Source: Deltaproteobacteria bacterium (GTDB lineage: Bacteria > Desulfobacterota > Desulfuromonadia > Desulfuromonadales > BM103). Taken from it: a DNA stretch of 64,000 nt. Position 1 is the stretch's first letter. Each line of letters opens with the position of its first letter. The notes beneath the pieces were generated by a model, which was given only the letters and a program-made list of their open reading frames with translations, ran no database searches and was not told the DNA's origin. This document shows positions 8,843-18,700 of this stretch, piece after piece. The position numbers were made by a program, and so were the translations under genes. The stretch covers positions 46,195-110,194 of the forward strand of contig JAJRRB010000084.1 in assembly GCA_024279915.1 (NCBI GenBank). The letters are read 5' to 3'.

Positions 8843-9253
8843 ATGCGTAATAAACGTCTTCTGCTCTATGTAACTTTTATAACAGGAATACTTCTTCTCG
8901 TCATGAGCCTTACGGTGACTGCCGCCTCGGTGCCTCGTATATCTACTGATGAGCTCAAAACAAAGCTTGGTTCTGCTGATCTAGTGGTGCTTGATGTTCG
9001 CGGTAACTGGGACTGGGTCAAGTCTGAAGAACAGATACCCGGTTCGGATCGTGTCCCTCCTGGCGGGGCTAACCAATGGGCTGCGAATTATCCTAAGGAG
9101 AAGACAATCGTTCTTTACTGCGCCTGAGTGAATGAAGCGACCAGTGCCAGTGTGGCACGGACATTGATAAAAATGGGATACACCAAGGTTTATGCGCTTA
9201 AAGGTGGATGGAACGAGTGGAAAAGTAAGGGTTATCCGGTGGAAGCAAAATGA
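8843..9253 (+). CDS. exported rhodanese, probable selenoprotein (Sec at residue 95)
   Basis: Reading through the in-frame TGA at 9125-9127 gives 136 residues. A signal-like hydrophobic N-terminus (about 1-28) is followed by one rhodanese domain: VVLDVRGNWDW, IPGSDRVPPG, then the catalytic loop YCAUVNEATSA (U is the TGA codon) and the C-terminal half ending LKGGWNEWKSKGYPVEAK. The TGA falls in the active-site loop and the frame continues with perfect family similarity to a TGA stop at 9251. Rhodaneses move sulfur between donors and thiol acceptors; selenocysteine would act as a more reactive nucleophile. A SECIS-like hairpin follows at 9141-9160. Frameshift or nonsense error is the alternative, but no base is inserted or lost. 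GAAAGGAG precedes the ATG. leuC begins 24 bp downstream. Confidence 0.8.
9141..9160 (+). other. SECIS-like hairpin in the rhodanese gene
   Basis: GTGCC (9144-9148) pairs perfectly with GGCAC (9154-9158) around loop AGTGT. A flanking CC/GG pair lies beyond a bulged A. The stem begins 16 bases after the TGA, and the loop contains the GU that SelB recognises in bacterial SECIS elements. Confidence 0.7.
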
Positions 9254-9277
9254 TGGCTACCCAACAGGAATAAATCG

Positions 9278-10687
9278 ATGAGTGGAAAGACCCTGTATGA
9301 CAAACTCTGGGATCGTCACGTGGTTCGTTGTGACGATGATGGCACCTGTCTGCTCTACATCGACAGACACCTGGTCCATGAAGTGACCTCACCTCAAGCC
9401 TTTGAAGGTTTGCGTCTTGCCGGGCGTGTTCCCTGGCGGGCAGAGGCAAATCTGGCTGTGCCGGATCACAATGTGCCCACGACGGACCGTAGCGAAGGGA
9501 TCGCTGACCCTCTGTCTCGACTCCAGGTTGAGCCCCTCGATGCCAACTGCTCAGAGTTCGGTATTACTGAATTTACCATGGACGATATCCGCCAGGGCAT
9601 CGTCCATATCATCGGTCCTGAACAGGGTGCGACACTCCCAGGCATGACGATTGTTTGCGGTGATTCACATACCTCAACTCACGGCGCTCTGGGTTCTCTT
9701 GCTTTTGGTATAGGCACCTCCGAGGTCGAGCATGTCCTGGCGACTCAATGCATTATACAGAAAAAGGCTCGCAACATGCTGGTCAGTGTGGATGGCCAGG
9801 TTGGAATTGGGATTACCGCCAAGGACATCATGCTTGCCATTATCGGCAAGATCGGCACCGCCGGTGGTACAGGGTACGTGATCGAGTATGGTGGCGATGC
9901 GATCCGGGCCTTATCGATGGAAGGGCGCATGACGGTCTGTAATATGTCGATTGAGGCTGGCGCACGTGCCGGCATGATCGCCGTTGATGAGAAGACTATC
10001 GATTACGTCAAGGGCCGTCCCTACTCTCCGAGCGGAGCACTTTGGGAGAAGGCGATTATTGACTGGCCGTTGCTACAGAGTGATGCCGATGCTCACTATG
10101 ATCATGTCGTGCAGCTTGACGCCGCTACGATTCAACCCCAAGTGACCTGGGGGACTTCTCCGGAGATGGTGGTTGCTGTCAATGACTGCGTCCCGGACCC
10201 CGCAACGGAACCAGATCTTGTCAAGCGCGAAGGCATGCAGGCGGCTCTCGCCTATATGGGGCTGACTGCGAACACTCCGATGACCGAGATTTACCCTGAA
10301 ACAGTGTTCATTGGTTCCTGCACCAATGGCCGCATTGAAGATCTGCGTGCAGTGGCCAAGGTTGTTAAAGGCCACAAGGTTGCTGCAAATATCAGACGGG
10401 TTCTGGTCGTTCCCGGTTCAGGACTGGTCAAACAACAGGCCGAAGCCGAGGGATTGGATAAGATATTCAAGCAAGCCGGTTTCGAATGGCGCGAGCCGGG
10501 TTACTCCATGTGCCTCGCTATGAACGCCGACCGTCTCTCACCACAGGAACGCTGTGCCTCAACCTCAAACCGCAACTTCGAAGGTCGGCAGGGGCAGGGT
10601 GGGCGTACTCACCTGGTCAGCCCGTCCATGGCCGCTGCTACCGCAATTGTCGGGCACTTCGTTGATGTCAGAACTCTGGAGGTTTGA
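9278..10687 (+). CDS. leuC: 3-isopropylmalate dehydratase, large subunit
   Basis: 469 residues, the full bacterial LeuC length. It isomerises 2- to 3-isopropylmalate in leucine synthesis, using a [4Fe-4S] cluster. Cluster ligands are visible in [13 protein letters not shown] and in the C-terminal segment [11 protein letters not shown]...[11 protein letters not shown]. The substrate motif [12 protein letters not shown] is also intact. AGGAA lies a few bases before ATG 9278. leuD follows after 3 bases, giving a clear two-gene unit that would form the LeuCD heterodimer. Confidence 0.97.
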   Translation: MSGKTLYDKLWDRHVVRCDDDGTCLLYIDRHLVHEVTSPQAFEGLRLAGRVPWRAEANLAVPDHNVPTTDRSEGIADPLSRLQVEPLDANCSEFGITEFTMDDIRQGIVHIIGPEQGATLPGMTIVCGDSHTSTHGALGSLAFGIGTSEVEHVLATQCIIQKKARNMLVSVDGQVGIGITAKDIMLAIIGKIGTAGGTGYVIEYGGDAIRALSMEGRMTVCNMSIEAGARAGMIAVDEKTIDYVKGRPYSPSGALWEKAIIDWPLLQSDADAHYDHVVQLDAATIQPQVTWGTSPEMVVAVNDCVPDPATEPDLVKREGMQAALAYMGLTANTPMTEIYPETVFIGSCTNGRIEDLRAVAKVVKGHKVAANIRRVLVVPGSGLVKQQAEAEGLDKIFKQAGFEWREPGYSMCLAMNADRLSPQERCASTSNRNFEGRQGQGGRTHLVSPSMAAATAIVGHFVDVRTLEV

Positions 10688-10690
10688 CCT

Positions 10691-11332
10691 ATGCAAGCAT
10701 TTTGCAAGCTGAATGGACTGGTCGCGCCTCTGGATCGCTCCAATGTTGATACGGATGCCATCATTCCCAAGCAGTTCCTCAAGTCGATTAAGCGTACCGG
10801 TTTCGGCCCGAATCTTTTTGATGAATGGCGTTATCTGGATCACGGCGAACTTGGTATGGACTGTAGCAAGCGTCCTCTTAATCCCGACTTTATTCTCAAC
10901 CAGTCTCGCTACCAGGGTGCGCAAATCCTGCTGGCGCGTGACAATTTCGGTTGCGGGTCCTCTCGTGAACATGCGCCCTGGGCAATGTTCGACTACGGCT
11001 TCCGGGCGGTGATTGCTCCAAGCTTTGCCGATATTTTTGCCAACAACTGTTTCAAGAACGGGATTCTGCCAGTGGTGCTTCCTGCTGAAACGGTCGCCAG
11101 ATTATTTGCTGAGATTGAGGCGACACACGGTTATTGCCTGGACGTTGATCTCGAACAGCAGCTGGTGACAACTCCGTCTGGTGAGGTGTTTGGATTTACA
11201 GTCGACGAATTCCGCAAAAAATGTCTGCTGGGAGGGCTTGATGACATCAGCCTGACTTTGCAGCATGTCGAGGAGATAAAAACATTCGAAGCCAGACGAA
11301 AGATTGAAGAGCCCTGGTTGTTTGGCTCCTGA
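10691..11332 (+). CDS. leuD: 3-isopropylmalate dehydratase, small subunit
   Basis: 213 residues, typical of bacterial-type LeuD. It starts with the family pattern [19 protein letters not shown] and contains the swivelling-domain loop [13 protein letters not shown]. It completes the active site of LeuC, encoded 3 bp upstream. leuA and leuB are not in this window. Confidence 0.96.
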   Translation: MQAFCKLNGLVAPLDRSNVDTDAIIPKQFLKSIKRTGFGPNLFDEWRYLDHGELGMDCSKRPLNPDFILNQSRYQGAQILLARDNFGCGSSREHAPWAMFDYGFRAVIAPSFADIFANNCFKNGILPVVLPAETVARLFAEIEATHGYCLDVDLEQQLVTTPSGEVFGFTVDEFRKKCLLGGLDDISLTLQHVEEIKTFEARRKIEEPWLFGS

Positions 11333-11345
11333 TCCAGGGGTTTGG

Positions 11346-11512
11346 AAAACCTTTAAGACAAAAGATATTGGCCGCTGATAAAATCTGATGAACGCAGATG
11401 AAAGACTATTAAAACCATAAAGCCTGGTTTTGTAACGGTGCTGAACTTTAAACTTTTTGCTTTGGGTTTATCCGCGTTCATCAGATTTTATCTGCGGCCA
11501 CTTAAAGGTTTT
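11346..11512. repeat. long imperfect inverted repeat between leuD and ilvB
   Basis: Arms 11370-11403 and 11467-11499 are reverse complements over about 33 bases with three or four mismatches. An outer pair, AAAACCTTTAAG (11346-11357) with CTTAAAGGTTTT (11501-11512), matches perfectly. A small inner hairpin pairs AAAACC (11411-11416) with GGTTTT (11426-11431). A related element lies at 13915-14016, so this is an interspersed repeat family. It fills most of the 281-bp gap before ilvB. Confidence 0.8.
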
Positions 11513-11613
11513 GGTTTTAAAAAGATATTCTTTACGCTTTTGCGTTAAATGTCTTTAGCCATAAGGCCAATATATACGAAACATCAAACAGTACTTTAAT
11601 GGAAGAGGATGCA

Positions 11614-13344
11614 ATGCAAGGAACAGAACTGGTTGTACGAGCGCTTCATGCCAAGGGTGTGAAATACATTTTTGGCTACACCGGCGGAGCGATCATGCCG
11701 ATCTTTGATGAGATGGAAAAGCAGCAGCTTTTCACTTTTGTTATGCCTCGTCATGAGCAGGGGGCGACGTTTATGGCTCAAGGCCTGTCACGCGCTTCAC
11801 TCTCGACAGACAATCCGCAAATCGGTGTTTGTATGGCGACGTCTGGTCCGGGAGCGATGAACCTGGTTACAGGTATTGCTGATGCGCATATGGACTCAGT
11901 CGCTATCGTCGCAATTACCGGGCAGGTGGCAACCGGGGTCATTGCTACCGATGCTTTTCAGGAGAGTGATGTGGTTGGTGTCATGATGCCAATTTGTAAA
12001 CAAACCTACATGCCTCTTACTGTCGAGGAGATTGAGAAAACTGTTCACGAGGCCTTCTACGTGGCAACCACCGGACGTTTCGGCCCGGTGGTGATTGACA
12101 TCCCAAAAGACGTACAAGTGCAAAACAGCAAGGAGAATTATACTTTTGACTCCAAGAAGTTCCGGCCGAAGCTGCCTGGGTTTTACTATCATCCATCGCC
12201 AGAGCGAGAAGTCCTGCATCAAGCTATTGAGTTGATTAATCGTAGCGAACGGCCGGTAATGTTCTGCGGTCACGGGGTGATTTCCAGTAATGCCGGTGCG
12301 ATGTTGCAGGAATTTGCCGAAAAGACCAATATCCCGGTGGCCTTCACCCTGCACGGTTTATCGGCGGTGCCAGCCGATCATCCTCTGAGCCTTGGCATGA
12401 TGGGTATGCACGGTACCGTTGAAGCAAACCGCGCCGTCATGAATGCTGATCTGATTATCAGTTTCGGTATGCGTTTCGATGATCGGGTGACCGGTAAGCT
12501 GAATGAATATGCTAAAAATGCCGATGTGATCCATGTGGAGATAGATCCTTCCGAACTCGACAAAAATGTTGCGACCACTGTAGCGATTAATGCCGATGTC
12601 TCCAGGACTCCGCATGTCATGCTCCACGATCCTGAGCTGACCTCCAAGCCAAGACGTCGCTGGCTAAAAGAGATCGAAGTGAATCGCCAGGAGACAATGG
12701 CCGAGGTTGAGGCAGAAATTGCTGCCGGGGTCGGTGACGATGGCAAGCTTTTGATGAAAACGATTATTCGTCGTTTATCAGATATTACCGAAGGCAAGGA
12801 TATCGTTGTTCCAGATGTTGGTCAGCATCAGATGATGTCGGCGCGCTACTATAATTTCCAGACCAACAACAGCTGGTTCACTTCCGGGGGGGCTGGCACT
12901 ATGGGTTGCTCACTGCCGATGGCAATCGGGGCTAAGCTGGCGCGTCCCGATGAAAGGGTCTGGTCGATCAGCGGCGATGGCGGTTTTCAGATGAACATCC
13001 AGGAACTCGGCACAATCATGGAGCAGGGGACGGATGTCAAAATCATGATTTTAAACAACGGTTATCTGGGCATGGTACGTCAATGGCAGACACTCTTTTT
13101 TGATGGTCGTTACGCTGGGACGCCGATGCAAAGCCCTGATTTTGAACTGATTGCCAAGGCCTATAATATCCCGTATCAGAAAGTTACCGAACTGGATCAG
13201 GTCGATGCGGCCATTCGTACTGCTGCTGAGTATGAGGGTGCTTACCTGCTCGAATTTATCTGCGATCCTTCTGAGGTTATCTTACCGATGATACCGTCTG
13301 GTGGTGGCTTTGGCGATATGATCGTGTCGCGGTCTAAATCCTGA
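11614..13344 (+). CDS. ilvB: acetolactate synthase, large (catalytic) subunit
   Basis: 576 residues from ATG 11614, chosen over ATG 11599 because AGAGGA precedes it. Thiamine-diphosphate enzyme of valine, leucine and isoleucine synthesis, condensing two pyruvates or pyruvate with 2-oxobutyrate. The N-terminal domain has [14 protein letters not shown] and the catalytic Glu in PRHEQGA. The C-terminal ThDP motif runs [15 protein letters not shown]...[12 protein letters not shown]. Its regulatory subunit follows 28 bp downstream. Confidence 0.96.
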   Translation: MQGTELVVRALHAKGVKYIFGYTGGAIMPIFDEMEKQQLFTFVMPRHEQGATFMAQGLSRASLSTDNPQIGVCMATSGPGAMNLVTGIADAHMDSVAIVAITGQVATGVIATDAFQESDVVGVMMPICKQTYMPLTVEEIEKTVHEAFYVATTGRFGPVVIDIPKDVQVQNSKENYTFDSKKFRPKLPGFYYHPSPEREVLHQAIELINRSERPVMFCGHGVISSNAGAMLQEFAEKTNIPVAFTLHGLSAVPADHPLSLGMMGMHGTVEANRAVMNADLIISFGMRFDDRVTGKLNEYAKNADVIHVEIDPSELDKNVATTVAINADVSRTPHVMLHDPELTSKPRRRWLKEIEVNRQETMAEVEAEIAAGVGDDGKLLMKTIIRRLSDITEGKDIVVPDVGQHQMMSARYYNFQTNNSWFTSGGAGTMGCSLPMAIGAKLARPDERVWSISGDGGFQMNIQELGTIMEQGTDVKIMILNNGYLGMVRQWQTLFFDGRYAGTPMQSPDFELIAKAYNIPYQKVTELDQVDAAIRTAAEYEGAYLLEFICDPSEVILPMIPSGGGFGDMIVSRSKS

Positions 13345-13372
13345 ATTCTAAAATTTTGATGGGAATATAAAA

Positions 13373-13858
13373 ATGACAGTTAAAAAAATGCAAAGACGGG
13401 CTGTCCTGGCTTTTGTGCAGAACAAACCGGGGACGCTTAACAAAATCTCCATGATGATTCGCCGAAAGATGTACAACGTCGATACTCTGACCGTCTGCAA
13501 AGCCAAAGCGCCAGGGGTCAGTCGCATGACGATTACGCTTCGTGAAGATGACGAAGCCAGGGTTACCCAGGTGATTCGGCAACTGGAAAAATTCACCGAA
13601 GTGATCCGGGCCAAAGAACTGGATCGTGACAAGAGCTATTGGCGTGAAGTGGCCATCGTCAAGTTTGAGCTGGAAAAGAAGGTCTTCGAGAAGTTACAGA
13701 AAAAGTATCAGGTCGAAATTCTTGATACCCCGCCGCACGATATTTACATCGTCCAGATTGCTGGTCCGACAGAAAGGATCGACAGCTTTCTCGATGAGGT
13801 TGGCTCCGAACACTTTATTGAGATTGCCCGTACTGGTGTCACAGCGATGGATAAATGA
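13373..13858 (+). CDS. ilvN: acetolactate synthase, small (regulatory) subunit
   Basis: 161 residues. An N-terminal ACT domain (VLAFVQNKPGTLNKISMMIRRKMYNVDTLTV) binds valine for feedback control. A second ACT-like half ends with FIEIARTGVTAMDK. Length and order match IlvN/IlvH. The start has only a weak GGGAA upstream; close spacing to ilvB suggests co-translation. Confidence 0.95.
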   Translation: MTVKKMQRRAVLAFVQNKPGTLNKISMMIRRKMYNVDTLTVCKAKAPGVSRMTITLREDDEARVTQVIRQLEKFTEVIRAKELDRDKSYWREVAIVKFELEKKVFEKLQKKYQVEILDTPPHDIYIVQIAGPTERIDSFLDEVGSEHFIEIARTGVTAMDK

Positions 13859-13914
13859 GAGGAAAGGGACTTAGAACAATTGATTTAAAAGTTTTGGCTT
13901 TAAAACCAAAGTCT

Positions 13915-14016
13915 GATGAGCCGCGGTGAAAATCTGTCAAGGTCTGTTGTTAGACCCAAACCCAAGATCTTAGTTTTTTGTTTCTGCAGATTTTCACAGA
14001 TTCTGATCGCGGCTAA
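13915..14016. repeat. second copy of the ilv-region inverted repeat
   Basis: AGCCGCG (around 13919) pairs with CGCGGCT near 14008-14014, and GTGAAAATCTG pairs with CAGATTTTCAC across a loop of about 45 bases. The arms contain the same GCGGC and ATCTG-rich words as the element at 11346-11512. It lies between ilvN and ilvD. Confidence 0.65.
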
Positions 14017-14100
14017 ATAAAAGATTTTGCTATAGCTTGATCAGAGTTCCGTTGCTCAATCCCTAAAGCTTGTCTCGTAATCACGGAGTAAGGAAGACGA

Positions 14101-15803
14101 TGAAACGTCGCAGCGAAGAAATTACCGGTCGCAAGAACTCGGAAAGATGGGTTGAGCGTACTGCCGCGCGAACCATGCTGCGGGCTGTACGTTTTACTGA
14201 TGAAGACTTCGATAAGCCGATCATCGCTTTAGCTGTGCCTTATACCAACGGAACACCATGTAACGACCACGTCAGAGTTCTTGGTGATATTGTTCAGCAG
14301 GCTATCGAAGATGCTGGCGGCAAGGCGATTGTCTTCGGCACGCCAGTGGTCTCAGATGGTATCTCCATGGGTACCGAAGCGATGAAGTATTCGCTGGTAA
14401 GCCGCGAAGTCATTGCCGACAGTATCGAATTAATGACCGAAGGTTATCGGGTTGATGCTGTCATTACTCTCTCCGGTTGCGATAAAACCATTCCCGCTGC
14501 ATTAATGCCGATTGCACGCAACAATTTGATCGGTTTGACAGTCTATGGAGGTAGCATCCTACCAGGTGAATACCATGGTAAAGCCCTTAACATTGTGAGT
14601 GCTTTCGAGGCAATCGGCGCTCATTGTGCGGGTAAGATTGATGCCCAGGAATTGCGTGCGATTGAGTGCCATGCCTGTCCGGGAGCTGGTTCTTGTGCAG
14701 GTATGTACACCGCAAACACCATGGCTTCGGCGATAGAAGCTCTTGGTATGAGTTTGCCCGGTGCGGCTTCCAACATTGCTGTTGATGAAGACAACGAAAT
14801 CTCCTTGGAAAAACGTGATGATTGTACTCGTGCCGCTCAAGCTGTCGTCGCACTACTGCAGTCTGGTCTTAAAGCCCGCGATATCATGACTCGCAAGGCT
14901 TTTGAAAATGCCCTGACCGTTGCCTGGGCCTTGGGTGGCTCGACCAACGCGGTTTTGCATCTGCTGGCTCTGGCTCACGAAGCCGAAGTCGAATTGACCC
15001 TTGCTGATATCGAACAAGTGACGGCCAATGTGCCGTTACTGGGCAATTTCAAACCGTTTGGTCAGTATGTGATGAACGATCTGCACAAGATCGGCGGTTT
15101 ACCGATGGTGATGAGAACGTTGCTGGATGCCGGCTATCTCCATGGTGATTGTCTGACGGTGACAGGTCGGACCATCGCAGAGAATCTGTCCGATGCCCCA
15201 AAACGGCCGGAGGATCAAGATGTCTTCTACAGTCCTGATGAGCCATATGCACCGGCGAAACAGCATATCCGGGTATTGCGTGGCAATCTTGCTCCTGAAG
15301 GTTGTGTGATGAAGCTTAGTGGTAAGGAGATGACTAAGTTTGTTGGTCCAGCACGGGTCTTTGATCGAGAGGAAGATGCTCTTCAAACAATTCTGGATGG
15401 AAATATCATTGCGGGAGACGTAGTGGTTATACGCTATGAAGGGCCCAAGGGTGGCCCTGGTATGCGTGAGATGCTTGCGCCATCGTCAGCGTTGATGGGG
15501 GCAGGGTTGGGTAAACGCGTAGCCCTGGTCACTGATGGCCGCTTCTCTGGTGGTACGCACGGCATCATGATTGGCCATGTGGCTCCGGAAGCTCAAACAG
15601 GTGGCGTGTTAGCGGTGGTAGAAGAGGGCGACGAAAGCGAGATAGACCTCGATCGTGGTGAGTTGAATCTCAAACTTGGTGAAAGTGAGATTTCCAACCG
15701 TTTGTCCAAGTGGCAGGCTCCGGAAGCACGATATGAAAGAGGGGTGCTGGCAAAATATGCCAAGCTGGTTTCGTCGGCGTCTCGGGGTGCTGTGACCAGC
15801 TAA
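14101..15803 (+). CDS. ilvD: dihydroxy-acid dehydratase
   Basis: 567 residues from ATG 14101, preceded by AAGGAAG; the longer TTG frame from 14070 has no ribosome-binding site. It dehydrates 2,3-dihydroxy-isovalerate (or -methylvalerate) in branched-chain amino acid synthesis. The three cluster Cys are seen in TPCNDH, LSGCDKT and [19 protein letters not shown]. The C-terminal Ser motif [19 protein letters not shown] is intact. ilvC is not present in the window. Confidence 0.96.
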
Positions 15804-15853
15804 TCATCAAGTGCCAAATACGCGAAGAATGAAATCGTGGAATGAATACAAAT

Positions 15854-15887
15854 GAGGGGGATCTCCAAAGGAGACTCCTCTTTTTTT
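15854..15887 (+). terminator. rho-independent terminator after ilvD
   Basis: An imperfect stem of GAGG...ATCTCC with GGAGA...CCTC around loop AAA is followed by seven T's. Confidence 0.72.
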
Positions 15888-16005
15888 GTGTCTGCTTGTG
15901 GCTAAATAGCAGATGTCAGTACATTTTAATAAGTAGCGCTCTGCCACACTAGTTTATGGATAGTGACTTTTAGAATATTTTTGGTACGAAAAGGAGTTGT
16001 CAATT

Positions 16006-18690
16006 ATGACCACGGATAAGCACAAAACAACTGACAACCTGAATGATATAGAAAATGCCGAATGGCGGGAATCGCTAGACTATGTCCTGCAAACGCAAGG
16101 GGAGGAGCGGGTCCGCCAGTTACTTCGTTTGTTACAGGGTAGAGCTCAGGAGCAGGGAGTCAGTATCCCATTTACCGCCAATACACCCTATATCAATACC
16201 ATTCCCAAGAACCAACAGGTTGTTTTCCCAGGCAATCGTGACATCGAACGGCGTATCAAATCGATCATTCGTTGGAACGCTATGGCCATGGTGGTTCGGG
16301 CCAACCGGGAGAGCCCCGGCATCGGTGGTCACATTTCTACCTATGCCTCGGCGGCGACTCTCTGGGAGATCGGTTTCAATCACTTCTGGCGGGGCAGGAC
16401 GGACGAGTTTCTTGGTGACATGGTTTATTTCCAGGGGCACGCCGCGCCCGGGGTTTATGCTCGGGCCTTTCTTGAAGGACGCCTCACCGAACAGGATCTG
16501 GCCAGGTTCCGCAACGAACTGGCCCCTGGCGGTGGCCTCTCCTCATATCCTCATCCTTTCCTGATGAAAGAATTCTGGGAGTTCCCGACTGTTTCCATGG
16601 GGTTGACGGCCATTTCTGCTATCTACCAGGCTCGTTTTAACCATTATCTTGTTGATCGGGGTCTGCGTAAATCGAGTGGTCGCAAAGTCTGGGCTATGCT
16701 CGGTGATGGTGAGATGGACGAGCCGGAATCTCTCGGTGCCATCACTCTGGCTTCAAGGGAGAATCTGCACAACCTGATTTTTGTCATTAACTGCAATTTG
16801 CAGCGCCTGGATGGACCAGTGCGTGGCAACGGCAAGATCATTCAGGAACTGGAGGCGGCGTTCCGTGGCGCAGGTTGGAACGTCATCAAGGTGATCTGGG
16901 GAGATGATTGGCACACGTTGCTTGAGATGGACAATACCGGCTTGCTTGTGAAACGGATGGATGAGGTGCTTGATGGTGACATGCAGCATTTCACATTGAA
17001 AAGCGGTGCCTACGTTCGTGAACATTTCTTTGGCAAGTATCCTGAGCTGCTCAAACTGGTTGAAAATTACAGCGATGAGCAGCTCGGCAGCTTAACCCGC
17101 GGCGGGCACGACCCAGACAAGGTCTATGCTGCTTACCAGGCTGCGTACGACCATAAGGGCTCCCCAACAGTGATTATGGCTCAGACTATAAAGGGTTATG
17201 GACTGGGTGAGGCCGGTGAAGGTAAGAATATCACGCACTCACAGAAAAAACTGAATGAAGATGAGCTGAAACAGTTCCGTACCCGCTTCAATATCCCGAT
17301 CAGCGACAGTGAGATTGCCGAAGCTCCCTTCTATCGTCCAACTGACGACAGCCCCGAGATGCTTTATCTCAAGGAACGAAGAGCGGAGCTTGGAGGTTCA
17401 CTACCGAAACGTTTTTCCGGTAGCCAACCGATGGCCTGTCAGACTGATGCGTTGTTCCGTGAGTATTTTGCCGGTTCTGGTGAGCGTGAACTGGCGACAA
17501 CCATGGCCTATGTCCATTTGCTGGCCAAGCTGCTACGTGATCCGGAACTTGGCAAACTGATCGTGCCGATCGTCCCCGACGAGGCCCGCACTTTCGGCAT
17601 GGAATCTCTTTTTCGCCAGGCCGGGATCTACAGTCATGCCGGCCAGCTCTATGACCCGATCGATAAGGGTAGTCTGCTCTACTACAACGAAAAGAAGACC
17701 GGTGCAATTCTTGAGGAGGGTCTGAGTGAGGCGGGCTCGATGGCCAGCTTTATCGCTGCTGGAACGGCCTATTCCAATAACGGCGTCCAAACCATCCCCT
17801 TTTACACCTTCTATTCAATGTTCGGCTTCCAGCGGGTTGGTGATCAAATCTGGCAGGCCTGCGACAGTCGCGCCCGTGGCTTCTTGATTGGTGGCACTGC
17901 TGGACGCACGACCCTTGCTGGGGAAGGGCTGCAGCATCAGGACGGTCACAGTCACGTTCTGGCCATGACCCCACCCAAAATCAAGGCCTACGACCCGGCG
18001 TTTGCTTACGAACTGGCGGTCATTATCCACGATGGACTGACCCGTATGTATTGTCATCAGGAAGATCTGATCTACTATCTGACAGTGATGAACGAGACTT
18101 ATATCATGCCACCCATGCCGAAAGGCAAGGGTGTCCGTGAAGGGATCATCAAGGGGATGTACAAGTTTCAACCCGCGCGGCTTAAAGGTAGTAAAGCCAA
18201 GGCACACCTGTTGGGTAGTGGGGCAATACTTAACGAGACGATCAAGGCACAGGAAATTCTGGAGAACGACTTTGGAGTCGCAGCTGATGTCTGGAGCGTC
18301 ACCAGTTACAAGGAACTTTATCAGGACGCTGTGGAGTGCGAACGCTGGAATCTGCTGAACCCGAAGAAACGGGCTAAAATCCCTTATGTGAGTAGTCTGT
18401 TAGCCAAAGAGAAAGGGGTTTTCGTCGCTGCATCGGATTATATGAAGGTGCTGCCGGCTTCAATTGCCCAATGGTTCCCCGGACCGCTGCATTCTCTGGG
18501 GACAGACGGTTTCGGCCGTAGCGACAGTCGTGAACGATTGCGCGATTTCTTCGAGGGCGATGCCCGTTATATCGTGCTTGCGACCCTCAAACAGTTGGCA
18601 GCTGAAGGTGATGTCTCCAGTGACATTGTTGCGCGGGCAATCGTCGATTTAAAGATTGATTCCGGCAAACTGAATCCACATGTCGATTAA
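16006..18690 (+). CDS. aceE: pyruvate dehydrogenase E1 component (homodimeric)
   Basis: 894 residues, the single-chain E1 of the gammaproteobacterial AceE type rather than the alpha/beta form. It decarboxylates pyruvate with thiamine diphosphate and passes the acetyl group to the E2 lipoyl arm. The ThDP motif GDGEMDEPESLGA...NCNLQRLDG is complete, and the C-terminus keeps GTDGFGRSDSRERLRDFF. ATG 16006 is preceded by AAGGAG at 9 bases. It heads an aceE-aceF-lpdA operon with gaps of 10 and 4 bp. Confidence 0.96.
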   Translation: MTTDKHKTTDNLNDIENAEWRESLDYVLQTQGEERVRQLLRLLQGRAQEQGVSIPFTANTPYINTIPKNQQVVFPGNRDIERRIKSIIRWNAMAMVVRANRESPGIGGHISTYASAATLWEIGFNHFWRGRTDEFLGDMVYFQGHAAPGVYARAFLEGRLTEQDLARFRNELAPGGGLSSYPHPFLMKEFWEFPTVSMGLTAISAIYQARFNHYLVDRGLRKSSGRKVWAMLGDGEMDEPESLGAITLASRENLHNLIFVINCNLQRLDGPVRGNGKIIQELEAAFRGAGWNVIKVIWGDDWHTLLEMDNTGLLVKRMDEVLDGDMQHFTLKSGAYVREHFFGKYPELLKLVENYSDEQLGSLTRGGHDPDKVYAAYQAAYDHKGSPTVIMAQTIKGYGLGEAGEGKNITHSQKKLNEDELKQFRTRFNIPISDSEIAEAPFYRPTDDSPEMLYLKERRAELGGSLPKRFSGSQPMACQTDALFREYFAGSGERELATTMAYVHLLAKLLRDPELGKLIVPIVPDEARTFGMESLFRQAGIYSHAGQLYDPIDKGSLLYYNEKKTGAILEEGLSEAGSMASFIAAGTAYSNNGVQTIPFYTFYSMFGFQRVGDQIWQACDSRARGFLIGGTAGRTTLAGEGLQHQDGHSHVLAMTPPKIKAYDPAFAYELAVIIHDGLTRMYCHQEDLIYYLTVMNETYIMPPMPKGKGVREGIIKGMYKFQPARLKGSKAKAHLLGSGAILNETIKAQEILENDFGVAADVWSVTSYKELYQDAVECERWNLLNPKKRAKIPYVSSLLAKEKGVFVAASDYMKVLPASIAQWFPGPLHSLGTDGFGRSDSRERLRDFFEGDARYIVLATLKQLAAEGDVSSDIVARAIVDLKIDSGKLNPHVD

Positions 18691-18700
18691 GGGTAATATT

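Noticed and set aside
14070..14100. Longer ilvD start at TTG 14070
   Set aside because: ATG 14101 has a good AAGGAAG upstream and matches the family N-terminus.
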